Source: Celerinatantimonas sp046054165 | Lineage (GTDB): Bacteria > Pseudomonadota > Gammaproteobacteria > Enterobacterales > Celerinatantimonadaceae | NCBI RefSeq assembly: GCF_046054165.1 | Contig: NZ_JBFNXK010000006.1 | Span: forward strand, 203,020 to 267,019 | Direction: 5' to 3' | Length of the DNA stretch: 64,000 nucleotides | In this document: positions 36,903-44,851 of the stretch, piece by piece | How positions within the stretch are numbered: the stretch's first letter is position 1 | Layout of the letters: every line of letters starts with the position of its first letter | Translations under genes and position numbers: made by a program | The notes under the pieces: model-generated | Told to the model about the DNA's origin: nothing | The model's input: the letters and a program-made list of their open reading frames with translations, nothing else | Databases searched by the model: none

Positions 36903-37349
36903 AAAAAAAAGCCGCTCTATGCAAGATAGGGCGGCCTTAAAACGTAACGCAATCACCCGTTTCGAACTCATCAACAATATGGCTATTTATCAAAAAGTTA
37001 CAAAACTGATGTGTGAGGGAACTAAAGTTAAAACAGATCAGAATCCCCATACTGATCTTAAAATCGACATTCAATCCTAATGGTACAAAATGGAAGGGCA
37101 GCCAAGCGGCTGCCCCGATAGTCACAATGCTCACCCCTTGAGCCTGATGCTCCCTGCACAATCCTTGACCTATCGAGAAATCCCTGCTCGTTCCTCTTGT
37201 CAATCCTGACCTGTCCTACCTTTCCATTGCTTAATGACTGACTCCACAGCCATCCTACTCCTTCCCGGGAGGTGTCCCTGCGATACTCCGATCGAAATCC
37301 TAAGCCTTACCTGGCGAGCCAATATCCTATCGGCTTGTTTGTCCCTACA
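36903..37349 (-). ncRNA. csrB: CsrB-like sRNA, copy A
   Basis: Minus-strand RNA predicted to bind and sequester CsrA. From 37349 down to 37117 it contains 16 GGA motifs, many as AGGA or AGGGA with short complementary flanks, for example GGA between GCCGAT and ATTGGC. This is the hallmark of CsrB/RsmZ RNAs. TATAAT on the minus strand (37356-37361) sets a likely start near 37349. A hairpin GGGCAGCC/GGCTGCCC (37096-37115) matches the terminator of copy B but lacks a good U-run. A second hairpin at 36911-36935 has eight U, so the RNA is about 255 or about 445 nt. Between the two hairpins are further GGA loops (GATCAG...CTGATC around GGGGA). Confidence 0.82.
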
Positions 37350-37579
37350 CGATTTATTATAGGTAGCTGGTTTTTAAAAACACGGCGGAAAATTCAAAAA
37401 TATTGGGGCAATAAATAATGATTTCTAAATAATCTATTGTTTTTAAAGAAAAAATTTAATGGGAAGTGCATTTTTACACTAAAAACACTGATTAAATATA
37501 GGGGAAATATCGCACAACGCTCAGGACGTTTCAGGAGAATAGCAATGTCAGCTACCGAGAAAGTGCGCTACGAAAGCAC

Positions 37580-37863
37580 AAAAAATTTGGGGTGGCACTA
37601 AAATAGTGCCACCCCGATAGTCACATAGTTCATAATCCGTGAACCTGTATTGCTCCATGCAATCCTTAATGACCTTTATCAACCAATCCTTGTTTAATTC
37701 CTCTTCACAACTCCGTTGCGTGTTCCTTTAGCCTTCATGGCATAGCGACTTATCCGTAATCGCTGCTCTCTCCTTCCTGGAGGGGTCCTTTCCCTTATCC
37801 TAAGGGGTTCCTTAAGCCTTCTTGGCCTCTGTGTAATCCGTCACAGAGCATTGCGTCCTTTCG
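37580..37863 (-). ncRNA. csrB: CsrB-like sRNA, copy B
   Basis: Second minus-strand RNA of about 284 nt directly upstream of copy A, again with 16 GGA motifs (for example AAGGATTG, CATGGAGC, GGAAGGAG). It shares TGTGACTATCGGGG and the preceding GGATTG-CA-GGAGCA layout with copy A, so the two are paralogues. It ends in a perfect 12-bp hairpin, GGGGTGGCACTA/TAGTGCCACCCC (37589-37615), followed on the minus strand by a U-rich run (37580-37588). A TATTAT -10 candidate (37870-37875) places the 5' end near 37863. No credible protein frame covers it. Confidence 0.82.
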
Positions 37864-37910
37864 AGATTCATAATAACCAAAATGGTTCTCTGGAGATCGG
37901 TCTTTGGACA

Positions 37911-37938
37911 AAAAAAATCCCGGATTTTTTACCGGGAT
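37911..37938 (-). terminator. Rho-independent terminator below the MarR gene
   Basis: On the minus strand ATCCCGG and CCGGGAT (37917-37923 and 37932-37938) pair around an A/T-rich loop and are followed by seven U (37911-37917). It should stop transcripts coming from the MarR-family gene before the csrB promoters. Confidence 0.85.
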
Positions 37939-38010
37939 AATATAACTACATGATAGATATATATTTATTATTTCAAGTTCACAAAATTAAGCCTGATTTT
38001 CTGACAACTG

Positions 38011-38028
38011 CGTGAGATATTTCTCACA
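38011..38028 (-). promoter_or_regulatory. Candidate GacA/UvrY box upstream of csrB copy B
   Basis: On the minus strand 38028-38011 reads TGTGAGAAATATCTCACG. This is a near-symmetric match to the GacA/UvrY upstream element TGTAAG-N6-CTTACA that drives csrB/rsmZ genes. It lies about 150 bases before the predicted start of copy B. No equally good copy is visible before copy A, although AGTGCATTTTTACACT at about 37466-37481 is a weaker symmetric element. The alternative of a terminator is unlikely because no U-run follows. Confidence 0.5.
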
Positions 38029-38046
38029 CACGCGAAGGTTTTTCAT

Positions 38047-38538
38047 CTATTCGTGGTAAACCTGCTCAACATCTGTCACATTCCCAGCCACTAAAATAGG
38101 AGAAGCATCCAAATGTTCAGCATTCATCATGGCTGAAATGCGCTGGACGCTAGAGAGCAACAACAATTGTTCCCAATCTTCCAAATTCTGAAATCGAGAT
38201 ACAAAACTATCCTGTAACGGCAATGGCGCTTTACTCAACAGTTCCCGCCCAGCATCTGTTAAATGGGCATGCACTTTACGCTTATCCAATTGGCTACGAA
38301 GACGAACCACCAATCCACGGTTCTCCAACCGATCTAAAATCGTCGTGGCCGTCGCCTGACTCATATTGGTATTTTTGGCCATCTGGCGGATTGTCTCTTC
38401 TGCGGAATCTCTAATTTCACGCATCAGGACCAATTGTGGCCCAGTTAGCCCAACTTCTTTACTTAAACGACTTGAATGTAAATCAATCGCCCGGATTATC
38501 TGACGAATCGCGACCAGAACTTCTTCATGTCTTTCCAT
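38047..38538 (-). CDS. MarR-family regulator, CosR/EctR-like
   Basis: Winged-helix repressor, likely a homodimer. The 163-residue product starts MERHEEVLVAIRQIIRAIDLHS, then GLTGPQLVLMREI. The wHTH NMSQATATTILDRLENRGLV with wing RSQLDKRKVHAHLT spans about 65-105. Its C-terminus (SVQRISAMMNAEHLDASPIL) resembles the osmo-regulators EctR of methylotrophs and CosR of vibrios, which repress compatible-solute genes. The palindrome TTAG-N4-CTAA occurs in its own promoter region and twice upstream of proVWX, supporting autoregulation and ProU control. The start could be the ATG at 38544 instead. Confidence 0.85.
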   Translation of the reverse strand: MERHEEVLVAIRQIIRAIDLHSSRLSKEVGLTGPQLVLMREIRDSAEETIRQMAKNTNMSQATATTILDRLENRGLVVRLRSQLDKRKVHAHLTDAGRELLSKAPLPLQDSFVSRFQNLEDWEQLLLLSSVQRISAMMNAEHLDASPILVAGNVTDVEQVYHE

Positions 38539-38574
38539 TGTCATCCTACCTAAAACCACTCGGCATCGAGTCAA

Positions 38575-38998
38575 AAAATGGCTAAACTACGGCATGCTCA
38601 GTGCCTGTTACACCCCATTGAACCCTTGAGCTTATTTTAATTAGATAACTAATTCATAAATAAGTATTATTCCCTAAATTCTATTGGGTATTAATGATTG
38701 AGCATTTTGTATCACTGCCTAAAAACAGGCTTAATTAAACGATACTTTCGCTTAGTCAAAAGTCATTACGTTCTATTTTAGCTCATCATCATTTAGTACA
38801 CTATATTTAGTATCCTAATAATATATCTTTTTGTTCTTCGTGAATAATTCGTTGTTTTTATTAAGAATAAAGAAAACAACACTGTTTGGGATAGCATCAA
38901 CGCTAAAATTTTTGCGTGGCGCTGATAATACGAACATCTACGGATGATCAAAGCGCCTGAAAATGCGATAATTCTCTTTTTACAATCCTCATCGCCGT
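38575..38998. promoter_or_regulatory. AT-rich divergent control region with two TTAG-N4-CTAA operator candidates
   Basis: Between the MarR gene (minus) and the LysR gene (plus) lies 424 bases without a gene. It holds TTAGATAACTAA at 38641-38652, about 100 bases before the MarR start, and TTAGTACACTAT at 38793-38804, about 195 bases before the LysR start. The same two words, with extended identity (TTAATTAGATAACTAA and ATTTAGTACACTA), recur upstream of proV. Confidence 0.55.
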
Positions 38999-39976
38999 AT
39001 GCCAGACACAAATAAGAGTATCGGCTTACTCTATGAAATGGCCGTATTTGTCAGCGTTGTTGAAACCGGTAGTTTTTCGGCGGCAGCGAAAGATCTGGGA
39101 GTCTCCCCATCTTCGGTCAGCCGCAGTGTATCCCGACTTGAAGAACAACTGGCTTGTCGGCTATTGGAGCGTACGACGCGAAAACTACGCTTGAATGAGG
39201 CTGGGCAAGCGGTCTATCAACGCTGTCGAGATATGCGCGGGGCCGCAGAAGCTGTACTCGATGTCAGTGAACGAATTAATCCCAAACCCCAAGGCGAACT
39301 GAGGATCAGCATCCCCAAAGCCATTGGACATCTATTGGTCCATCCGTTTATGCCCGAATTTCTCCGCCAATATCCGGATATCGATGTCCAAATGCTCCTT
39401 GAAGATCGCTACATCGATTTAATTGATGATCGGGTTGATTTGGTGATCCGCATCACGAATCACCCCCCTCAGGATATGGTGGGACGTAAACTTATCGATA
39501 TCGAGCACGTGATCTGTGCCAGCCCTCAATATCTTGAACAATTTGCACCGCTCACACATCCACGCCAGCTCCGTGAGCACAGTTGCATCTTTTTAGGGGA
39601 ACAACCCAAAGATCGACAATGGACCTTTCATCAAGGCACCCAAAACATCACCGTTGAAATATCCGGCCGCTATGCAGCCAATCATACCCAAGTGCGGCTT
39701 GATGCAGCCATCCAAGGGATTGGCATTGCTAGTCTGCCTTATTTTTCAGTACATCAGGCCATTCGTCGGGGCGAATTAATACAGGTGCTCCCAGACTGGC
39801 GTTTTGTCACCAGCTATACTGGCGGAGCCTGGTTACTTTACCCACCTAATCGTTATTTACCGGCAAAACTCAAAGTATTTATCGATTATTTAACGAAAAG
39901 TTTATCCCGGTTGCCTCAGATCCCTCCGGCTCTCAAAAAAACAGACCATGAAAACCGCGCTTCCTCCAGTAAATAG
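38999..39976 (+). CDS. LysR-family transcriptional regulator
   Basis: The 325-residue product has an N-terminal HTH (FVSVVETGSFSAAAKDLGVSPSSVSRSVSRLEEQLACRLLERTTRKLRL is interrupted here only for description: helix-turn-helix about residues 16-75). The periplasmic-binding-like effector domain spans about residues 95-300. It resembles the CrgA/AaeR-like subgroup common in proteobacteria (LLVHPFMPEFLRQYPDIDVQ; RVDLVIRITNHPP). It reads away from the MarR gene and converges on proX. Its target is unknown; the shared intergenic region is a candidate. Confidence 0.88.
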   Translation: MPDTNKSIGLLYEMAVFVSVVETGSFSAAAKDLGVSPSSVSRSVSRLEEQLACRLLERTTRKLRLNEAGQAVYQRCRDMRGAAEAVLDVSERINPKPQGELRISIPKAIGHLLVHPFMPEFLRQYPDIDVQMLLEDRYIDLIDDRVDLVIRITNHPPQDMVGRKLIDIEHVICASPQYLEQFAPLTHPRQLREHSCIFLGEQPKDRQWTFHQGTQNITVEISGRYAANHTQVRLDAAIQGIGIASLPYFSVHQAIRRGELIQVLPDWRFVTSYTGGAWLLYPPNRYLPAKLKVFIDYLTKSLSRLPQIPPALKKTDHENRASSSK

Positions 39977-40032
39977 GGGTGACCATCGGGGCCACCGCCC
40001 TTTGTCACCCAGCGAACCTCGCCCCGAATTCT

Positions 40033-41034
40033 TTAATGTGTCGCCGCTTTGGCTGCTTCATCAATCCAATGATCAAACAATGCCTGATGGGCGTTAATCC
40101 AACCCTCAGCATGACGTTGGATATCTTCTTCACTGCTCTGACCTTTACGCATCATCAGATTCTCAGCACTCACATCATTCACACTCAATTTTATGATGGC
40201 AAATAATTTAGCGGCAGCTGGATTTTTAGCGGCCCAAGCTTTATTAGCCACAATGCGCATACTGTTCATCCGAAATCCATAATTCTTACCATTGGGCAGC
40301 GCCGTATCCGCTTTAGGATCATTTGGAATCGCAGAAAACGGCACTTCCAACCAAATAGCATCTTTGCCGGGAACCAAGACGCCACTCACCCAGTACGGTG
40401 TCCAGGTGTAATACAGAACGGGTTTGCCATTACGGTAACGGGAGATGGTATCGGCGATAATCGCTGAGTAATTTCCCTCGTTTAGCTCAACAATATCGGA
40501 TAGGCCAAATTTCTTTATTTGATAATTGGTCACGGTTTCACACCCCCACCCAGGGTTACAACCGGTCAAATCAGCTTTACCATCCCCATTGGAATCAAAC
40601 AACTTCGCTAGTTTCGGATCCTTCAGCTGAGCAATATTGGTGATATGGTATTTCTCTGCCGTTTTTTTATCGATCATATATCCTTGTGCTGCACCGGTAA
40701 TGTAATACCCCCGCCGATAAAAGGCTTTATCGCCTCCCGCCCGCTTATATTTTGTCGCATGCAAGGGATCCCAATTCACAGCCATAAATGTGGCATCTCC
40801 ATTCGCAACCGCAGTGTAAGCGACGTTATAGTCCACCTGCTTAATCGGCTCAATTTGATATCCCAGACGCTGCAATGCTTTATCAACGATCACGGTCTGA
40901 AACATCTCTTCAGCAACCGTGCTTTGTACCGGTCTGACAATTACCCCCTTCCCAGGTAGATCGGCAGCCTGAACCGTGGTGGTTAACGCAAGTCCAAGTA
41001 CCGTGAAAGAAATCAGCTTACTCAATGGTTTCAT
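40033..41034 (-). CDS. proX: Glycine betaine/proline-betaine ABC transporter substrate-binding protein
   Basis: Periplasmic receptor of the ProU osmoprotectant importer. The 333-residue precursor has a signal peptide ending TTVQA-AD. It has type II binding-protein features: PGKGVIVRPVQS, NWDPLHATKYKRAGG, the Cys-containing TGCNPGWGCE seen in enteric ProX, and YYTWTPYWVSG, with Trp residues for an aromatic cage. The ATG at 41034 has AAGGAGAG about 8 bases upstream. It is the last gene of proVWX, 60 bases after proW. Convergent lysR follows, with a weak stem (39977-40010) between them. Confidence 0.94.
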   Translation of the reverse strand: MKPLSKLISFTVLGLALTTTVQAADLPGKGVIVRPVQSTVAEEMFQTVIVDKALQRLGYQIEPIKQVDYNVAYTAVANGDATFMAVNWDPLHATKYKRAGGDKAFYRRGYYITGAAQGYMIDKKTAEKYHITNIAQLKDPKLAKLFDSNGDGKADLTGCNPGWGCETVTNYQIKKFGLSDIVELNEGNYSAIIADTISRYRNGKPVLYYTWTPYWVSGVLVPGKDAIWLEVPFSAIPNDPKADTALPNGKNYGFRMNSMRIVANKAWAAKNPAAAKLFAIIKLSVNDVSAENLMMRKGQSSEEDIQRHAEGWINAHQALFDHWIDEAAKAATH

Positions 41035-41094
41035 GTCATCTCTCCTTTGCATGAAGGGTTGGGAAGGAGCACCGAGGTCGGTGCCTAAAAAGAA

Positions 41095-42102
41095 TTACGA
41101 TTTGTGAAATAACTTATAGATTAGACCCACAGGACCATTTTGATACCACTGGCCGCCCTGTTTCAAACGACGATCTTGCCCCATGGTCTGAGTTAACCGG
41201 TCCAGCAGAATCGCCATGATCACAATGCCTAAACCTCCGGTTGCAGCCAGCCCCATATCTAAACGGCCAATGCCACGCAGAACCATCTGGCCTAAGCCCC
41301 CCACAGCAATCATTGAGGCAATCACCACCATTGAAAGGGATAGCATCAGCGTTTGATTCACCCCGGCCATAATGGTTGGCATCGCCAAGGGCAATTGCAC
41401 TTTATAAAGTAACTGTCTGGGACTGGCACCGAATGAATTACCCGCCTCAATCAGCTCTTCCGGAACCTGCCGGATCCCCAAAATGGTCAACCGAATCACC
41501 GGAGGCAATGCAAAAATAATCGTCACGACAACCCCGGGCACATTCCCAATCCCGAAAAGCATCACGATCGGGACCAAATACACGAAAGCGGGTGTGGTCT
41601 GCATCGCATCCAGCATTGGACGAATAATCTTCCCGGCTCGTTCATTACGCGCCAGCCAGATCCCCATCGGCAATCCAATCACCACACAAAACAATACTGC
41701 GGTTAAAACTAAAGCTAGCGTCACCATTGCCTGACTCCAGGCACCAATCGCGCCGATCACGATCAATGAAATTGCCGTCGCAATCCCTAACCGTAGTCCG
41801 GCTAATTGCCAGGCGATTAAAAACAAAATGACAATCATAAAAGGGGCTGGAAGCGACTGTAACAATGCCTGAAATAACGTCAGGATGTAGTCAATCGGTA
41901 AACTAATCGTTTGAAACGCCGGCCGAAAATTAGCCACCAGCCAATTGAGCGCCTGCTCTACCCAATGGGCAAACGGGATCAGTTTATGTTGAAAAGGATG
42001 CAGCCAGTCGAACGATGGCGCATGTTGAACCGGAGCATTCAGCCAATCAGCGTTGGTATTCGCTGGGGCAGCTCCCCAAGGATCTTGCGTTGCATTACTC
42101 AT
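41095..42102 (-). CDS. proW: Glycine betaine ABC transporter permease
   Basis: Inner-membrane permease of ProU. The 335-residue protein has a long N-terminal hydrophilic segment (about 60 residues, as in E. coli ProW) and then six or seven helices. The BPD_transp signature EAGNSFGASPRQLLYKVQLP is the coupling loop to ProV. NQTLMLSLSMVVIASMIAVGGLG is a hallmark of the betaine permeases. The start at 42102 overlaps the proV stop by 8 bases; an in-frame ATG four codons earlier is possible. Confidence 0.93.
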   Translation of the reverse strand: MSNATQDPWGAAPANTNADWLNAPVQHAPSFDWLHPFQHKLIPFAHWVEQALNWLVANFRPAFQTISLPIDYILTLFQALLQSLPAPFMIVILFLIAWQLAGLRLGIATAISLIVIGAIGAWSQAMVTLALVLTAVLFCVVIGLPMGIWLARNERAGKIIRPMLDAMQTTPAFVYLVPIVMLFGIGNVPGVVVTIIFALPPVIRLTILGIRQVPEELIEAGNSFGASPRQLLYKVQLPLAMPTIMAGVNQTLMLSLSMVVIASMIAVGGLGQMVLRGIGRLDMGLAATGGLGIVIMAILLDRLTQTMGQDRRLKQGGQWYQNGPVGLIYKLFHKS

Positions 42103-43297
42103 GGGTATGATCAATCTCTTTATCTAAAGCTTTTAATAGGCGGGATTTCGTAATAACACCGAGGTAACGGCCATCATCATCCACAACCGGGACTGCATAA
42201 GGAACACTGGCCACATCGCTAATCAATTCACTCAGCGCTGTTTCGGGATGTAAGATTTTAATATCATCATCAATGGCTGAAACCAAACTCTCTCGCTGCC
42301 GGTTCGCAGTTTGCAATGAGTCTAAAGTCACCATTCCCAGATACTGTCGCCGCCGATCGAGAACAATACCAAAATCCCAATCGCTATCATCAATGAGCTG
42401 TAGCGCAGCTCTGGCACCTTCTGCTGCACTTTTACGAATAACCGTTGGCACGTTCGAGCGGGCGATATCTTTTGCACTAAAGACATGGGTCACATCCACC
42501 CCTTTAAAGAATGACTTCACATAATCATTCGCCGGGTTATGTAGAATATCATCCGGAGTGCCCACCTGAACCACTTCGCCCCCTTGCATAATGGCAATTC
42601 GATCACCAATACGCATCGCTTCGTCTAGATCATGAGAAATGAACACAATGGTTCGCTGATCATCATTTTGTAAGCGGATCAGTTCATCTTGCATCTCGGT
42701 TCGAATTAGAGGGTCCAGTGCTGAAAATGCCTCATCCATCAACAGGATCTCCGGGTCGTTCGCCAACGCCCGCGCTAATCCCACACGCTGTTTCATCCCT
42801 CCGGATAATTCATCCGGGTAAGATTCGCAATAGGGTTCCAGACCCACTCGAGCCAGTGCTTTACGGGCGACGGCATGCCGAGATCCAACATCCACACCAG
42901 CCAGTTCTAAGCCAAATGCCGTATTATCAATAATGTTCATATGTGGCATCAGTGCAAACGACTGAAAAACCATACTGATGCTTTTGCGTCGTACTTCACG
43001 CAGCTCTTTATCACTGATGGCGGAAATATCTTGATTATTTAAAAAAACATGGCCTCGGGTCGGAGGGATCAACCGATTCAAAAGCCGAACCAAGGTCGAT
43101 TTTCCAGACCCTGACAACCCCATGATGACAAAGATTTCGCCTTCGTTAATCGATAATGAGGCATCTTTAACACCAACGGTTAATCCTGTTTCATTAAAAA
43201 TCTCATCCTTACTTTTACCTTGCTCAATGAGAGAAAAAGCTCGATCAGGGTCATCACCAAAAATTTTAAACAGATTTTTTACTTCTAGTTTTACGGT
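42095..43297 (-). CDS. proV: Glycine betaine ABC transporter ATP-binding protein with two CBS domains
   Basis: Powers osmoprotectant uptake. The 400-residue length equals E. coli ProV when started at the ATG at 43297. Motifs: Walker A GLSGSGKST, signature LSGGMKQRVGLARAL, Walker B ILLMDEAFSALDP, H-loop ISHDLDEA. Two C-terminal CBS domains (about 280-400, DFGIVLDRRRQYLGMV and AVPVVDDDGRYLGVI) are ionic-strength sensors in relatives. It is first in proVWX. TTAGTACACTAA at 43360-43371, 63 bases upstream of the start, is a candidate operator for the MarR/CosR-like regulator. Confidence 0.95.
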   Translation of the reverse strand, partial: TVKLEVKNLFKIFGDDPDRAFSLIEQGKSKDEIFNETGLTVGVKDASLSINEGEIFVIMGLSGSGKSTLVRLLNRLIPPTRGHVFLNNQDISAISDKELREVRRKSISMVFQSFALMPHMNIIDNTAFGLELAGVDVGSRHAVARKALARVGLEPYCESYPDELSGGMKQRVGLARALANDPEILLMDEAFSALDPLIRTEMQDELIRLQNDDQRTIVFISHDLDEAMRIGDRIAIMQGGEVVQVGTPDDILHNPANDYVKSFFKGVDVTHVFSAKDIARSNVPTVIRKSAAEGARAALQLIDDSDWDFGIVLDRRRQYLGMVTLDSLQTANRQRESLVSAIDDDIKILHPETALSELISDVASVPYAVPVVDDDGRYLGVITKSRLLKALDKEIDHTHE

Positions 43298-43939
43298 CAT
43301 AAATCCTACTCGATGCGACAAAATCGCACACAATAAAAGTGCTTATACGAAATATATATTTAGTACACTAACCATTATTTAAGGCCTTTTCAAGCCTTAA
43401 GTTAAACTAAACAAACTCTGATAATACATAATATAATGAATTTAAACGTAAAAATTATTATATTTTCACGGCGTAATTTTTATATTTTCAAAAATAAAAA
43501 ATTAAATATTTATAGTTAAAATATTTAAAGTTCATTAATTTAATAGTGAAAATATTTGATATGTAATTAATACAACTAGATTAGTTTTTAATCACTATGA
43601 TTTAAATATAGTCAATTGCATGTGGATTGATCATTAAGAATGGATTTATCGATATAATCGATTGATTTTAAATCATAAAAATTTATTAGATTTGTACTCT
43701 ATGCAGCTATGCTTAAATTTAAAAACAGCAATGGATATATAGCTCCCCATTATTTAATTAGATAACTAAATCATATTATTTTTTAATATCATTGAATGAT
43801 GAAAAATCAATCAAAAAAGGATGGATAGACTAACGATTATGCGAAGATTATGGCACTCTGCATAAGCAGCGCGCCATTTTTGGAGAGATGTGATCGCGGC
43901 TCAAATAGTCACAAAAGGTTCACCACGACTAACAACGCA
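43298..43939. promoter_or_regulatory. AT-rich ProU upstream region with two operator candidates
   Basis: About 640 bases between proV and scrK, extremely AT-rich with long A/T tracts and no gene. It contains TTAGTACACTAA (43360-43371) near the proV promoter and TTAGATAACTAA (43758-43769) about 460 bases upstream, both identical or nearly so to words in the MarR promoter region. Such AT-rich tracts upstream of proU are bound by H-NS in enterics; that role here is inferred. Confidence 0.55.
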
Positions 43940-44851
43940 TCAGAACTTTAACTGTGCTGCGGATGGTAAGGCACTCATAGCGCCTTTTTGGGTCACCACA
44001 TAAGATCCGACCTGATTACCTCGCTCAACTGCAGAGATAATCGTCTTCCAATCATCGCCGGTCAACAAAGTACTTAACATTCCACCGACGAAACCATCGC
44101 CCGCTCCCGTACTATCAACAACCTGAGCAACACGATTGACCGGAATCAACTGCTGATGCTGTGGATCTTTAACCAGAGCCCCTTTTTCGCCCATCGTAAC
44201 CACAACCAGCGCCCCAGTTTTATCAACTAGTTGTGCCAACGCGGACGGTAAATCTGAAGCCCCAGTGAGACACATCGCTTCTTCTTCACTCACTTTAATC
44301 ACATCACTGATCCTTAAAGCTGTCCAGATTTGCTGGATCATCAACGAGGTATCAGCCCATAATGACTCGCGAATATTAACATCAAAAAAGACTCGCCCAC
44401 CGGCAACCTTGATGCGTTGCATGGCCTCAATCGCAGCCACACGCGTGACGTCTCCGGCCAGCGCAATAGAACTTAACTGTAACCATTGATCGGCTTCAAA
44501 AATGGGCAACTGCTCAACACGCAAAAACTGATCCGCACTGGGCTGAACCAAAAAGGTAAAAGAACGTTCCCCCGCATCATCCAGATCAACCAACACAGTC
44601 GATGTCAAATGTTCAGGATCTTCATGCAAATAGCGCACATCAACGGCTTCCTGATGTAGAGTATTGGCCATAAAACGGCCAAAAGGATCTCGGCCTCGGC
44701 AACCAATAAATCCACAACGCACGCCGAGCCGGGCTAATGCAACGGCTACATTCGCCGGTGCGCCACCTGGACATTGACGAAACAACTGTGGACCATCCGG
44801 CAATAAATCCACCACGACATCACCTAAACACCATACCTGAACATTACTCAC
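43940..44851 (-). CDS. scrK: Fructokinase (PfkB family)
   Basis: Phosphorylates the fructose released by ScrB to fructose-6-phosphate. The 303-residue protein has the PfkB signatures CPGGAPANVAVALARLG near the N-terminus and DSTGAGDGFVGGMLS near residue 250, the latter holding the catalytic Asp in the anion-hole motif GAGD. Its start overlaps the scrB stop by 8 bases, so it is translationally coupled as the second gene of scrBK. Confidence 0.93.
   Translation of the reverse strand: MSNVQVWCLGDVVVDLLPDGPQLFRQCPGGAPANVAVALARLGVRCGFIGCRGRDPFGRFMANTLHQEAVDVRYLHEDPEHLTSTVLVDLDDAGERSFTFLVQPSADQFLRVEQLPIFEADQWLQLSSIALAGDVTRVAAIEAMQRIKVAGGRVFFDVNIRESLWADTSLMIQQIWTALRISDVIKVSEEEAMCLTGASDLPSALAQLVDKTGALVVVTMGEKGALVKDPQHQQLIPVNRVAQVVDSTGAGDGFVGGMLSTLLTGDDWKTIISAVERGNQVGSYVVTQKGAMSALPSAAQLKF

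Noticed and set aside
36937..37203. 88-codon minus-strand open frame
   Set aside because: It lies inside the CsrB-like RNA, has no ribosome site and shows no protein-like pattern; the GGA-repeat RNA explains the region better.
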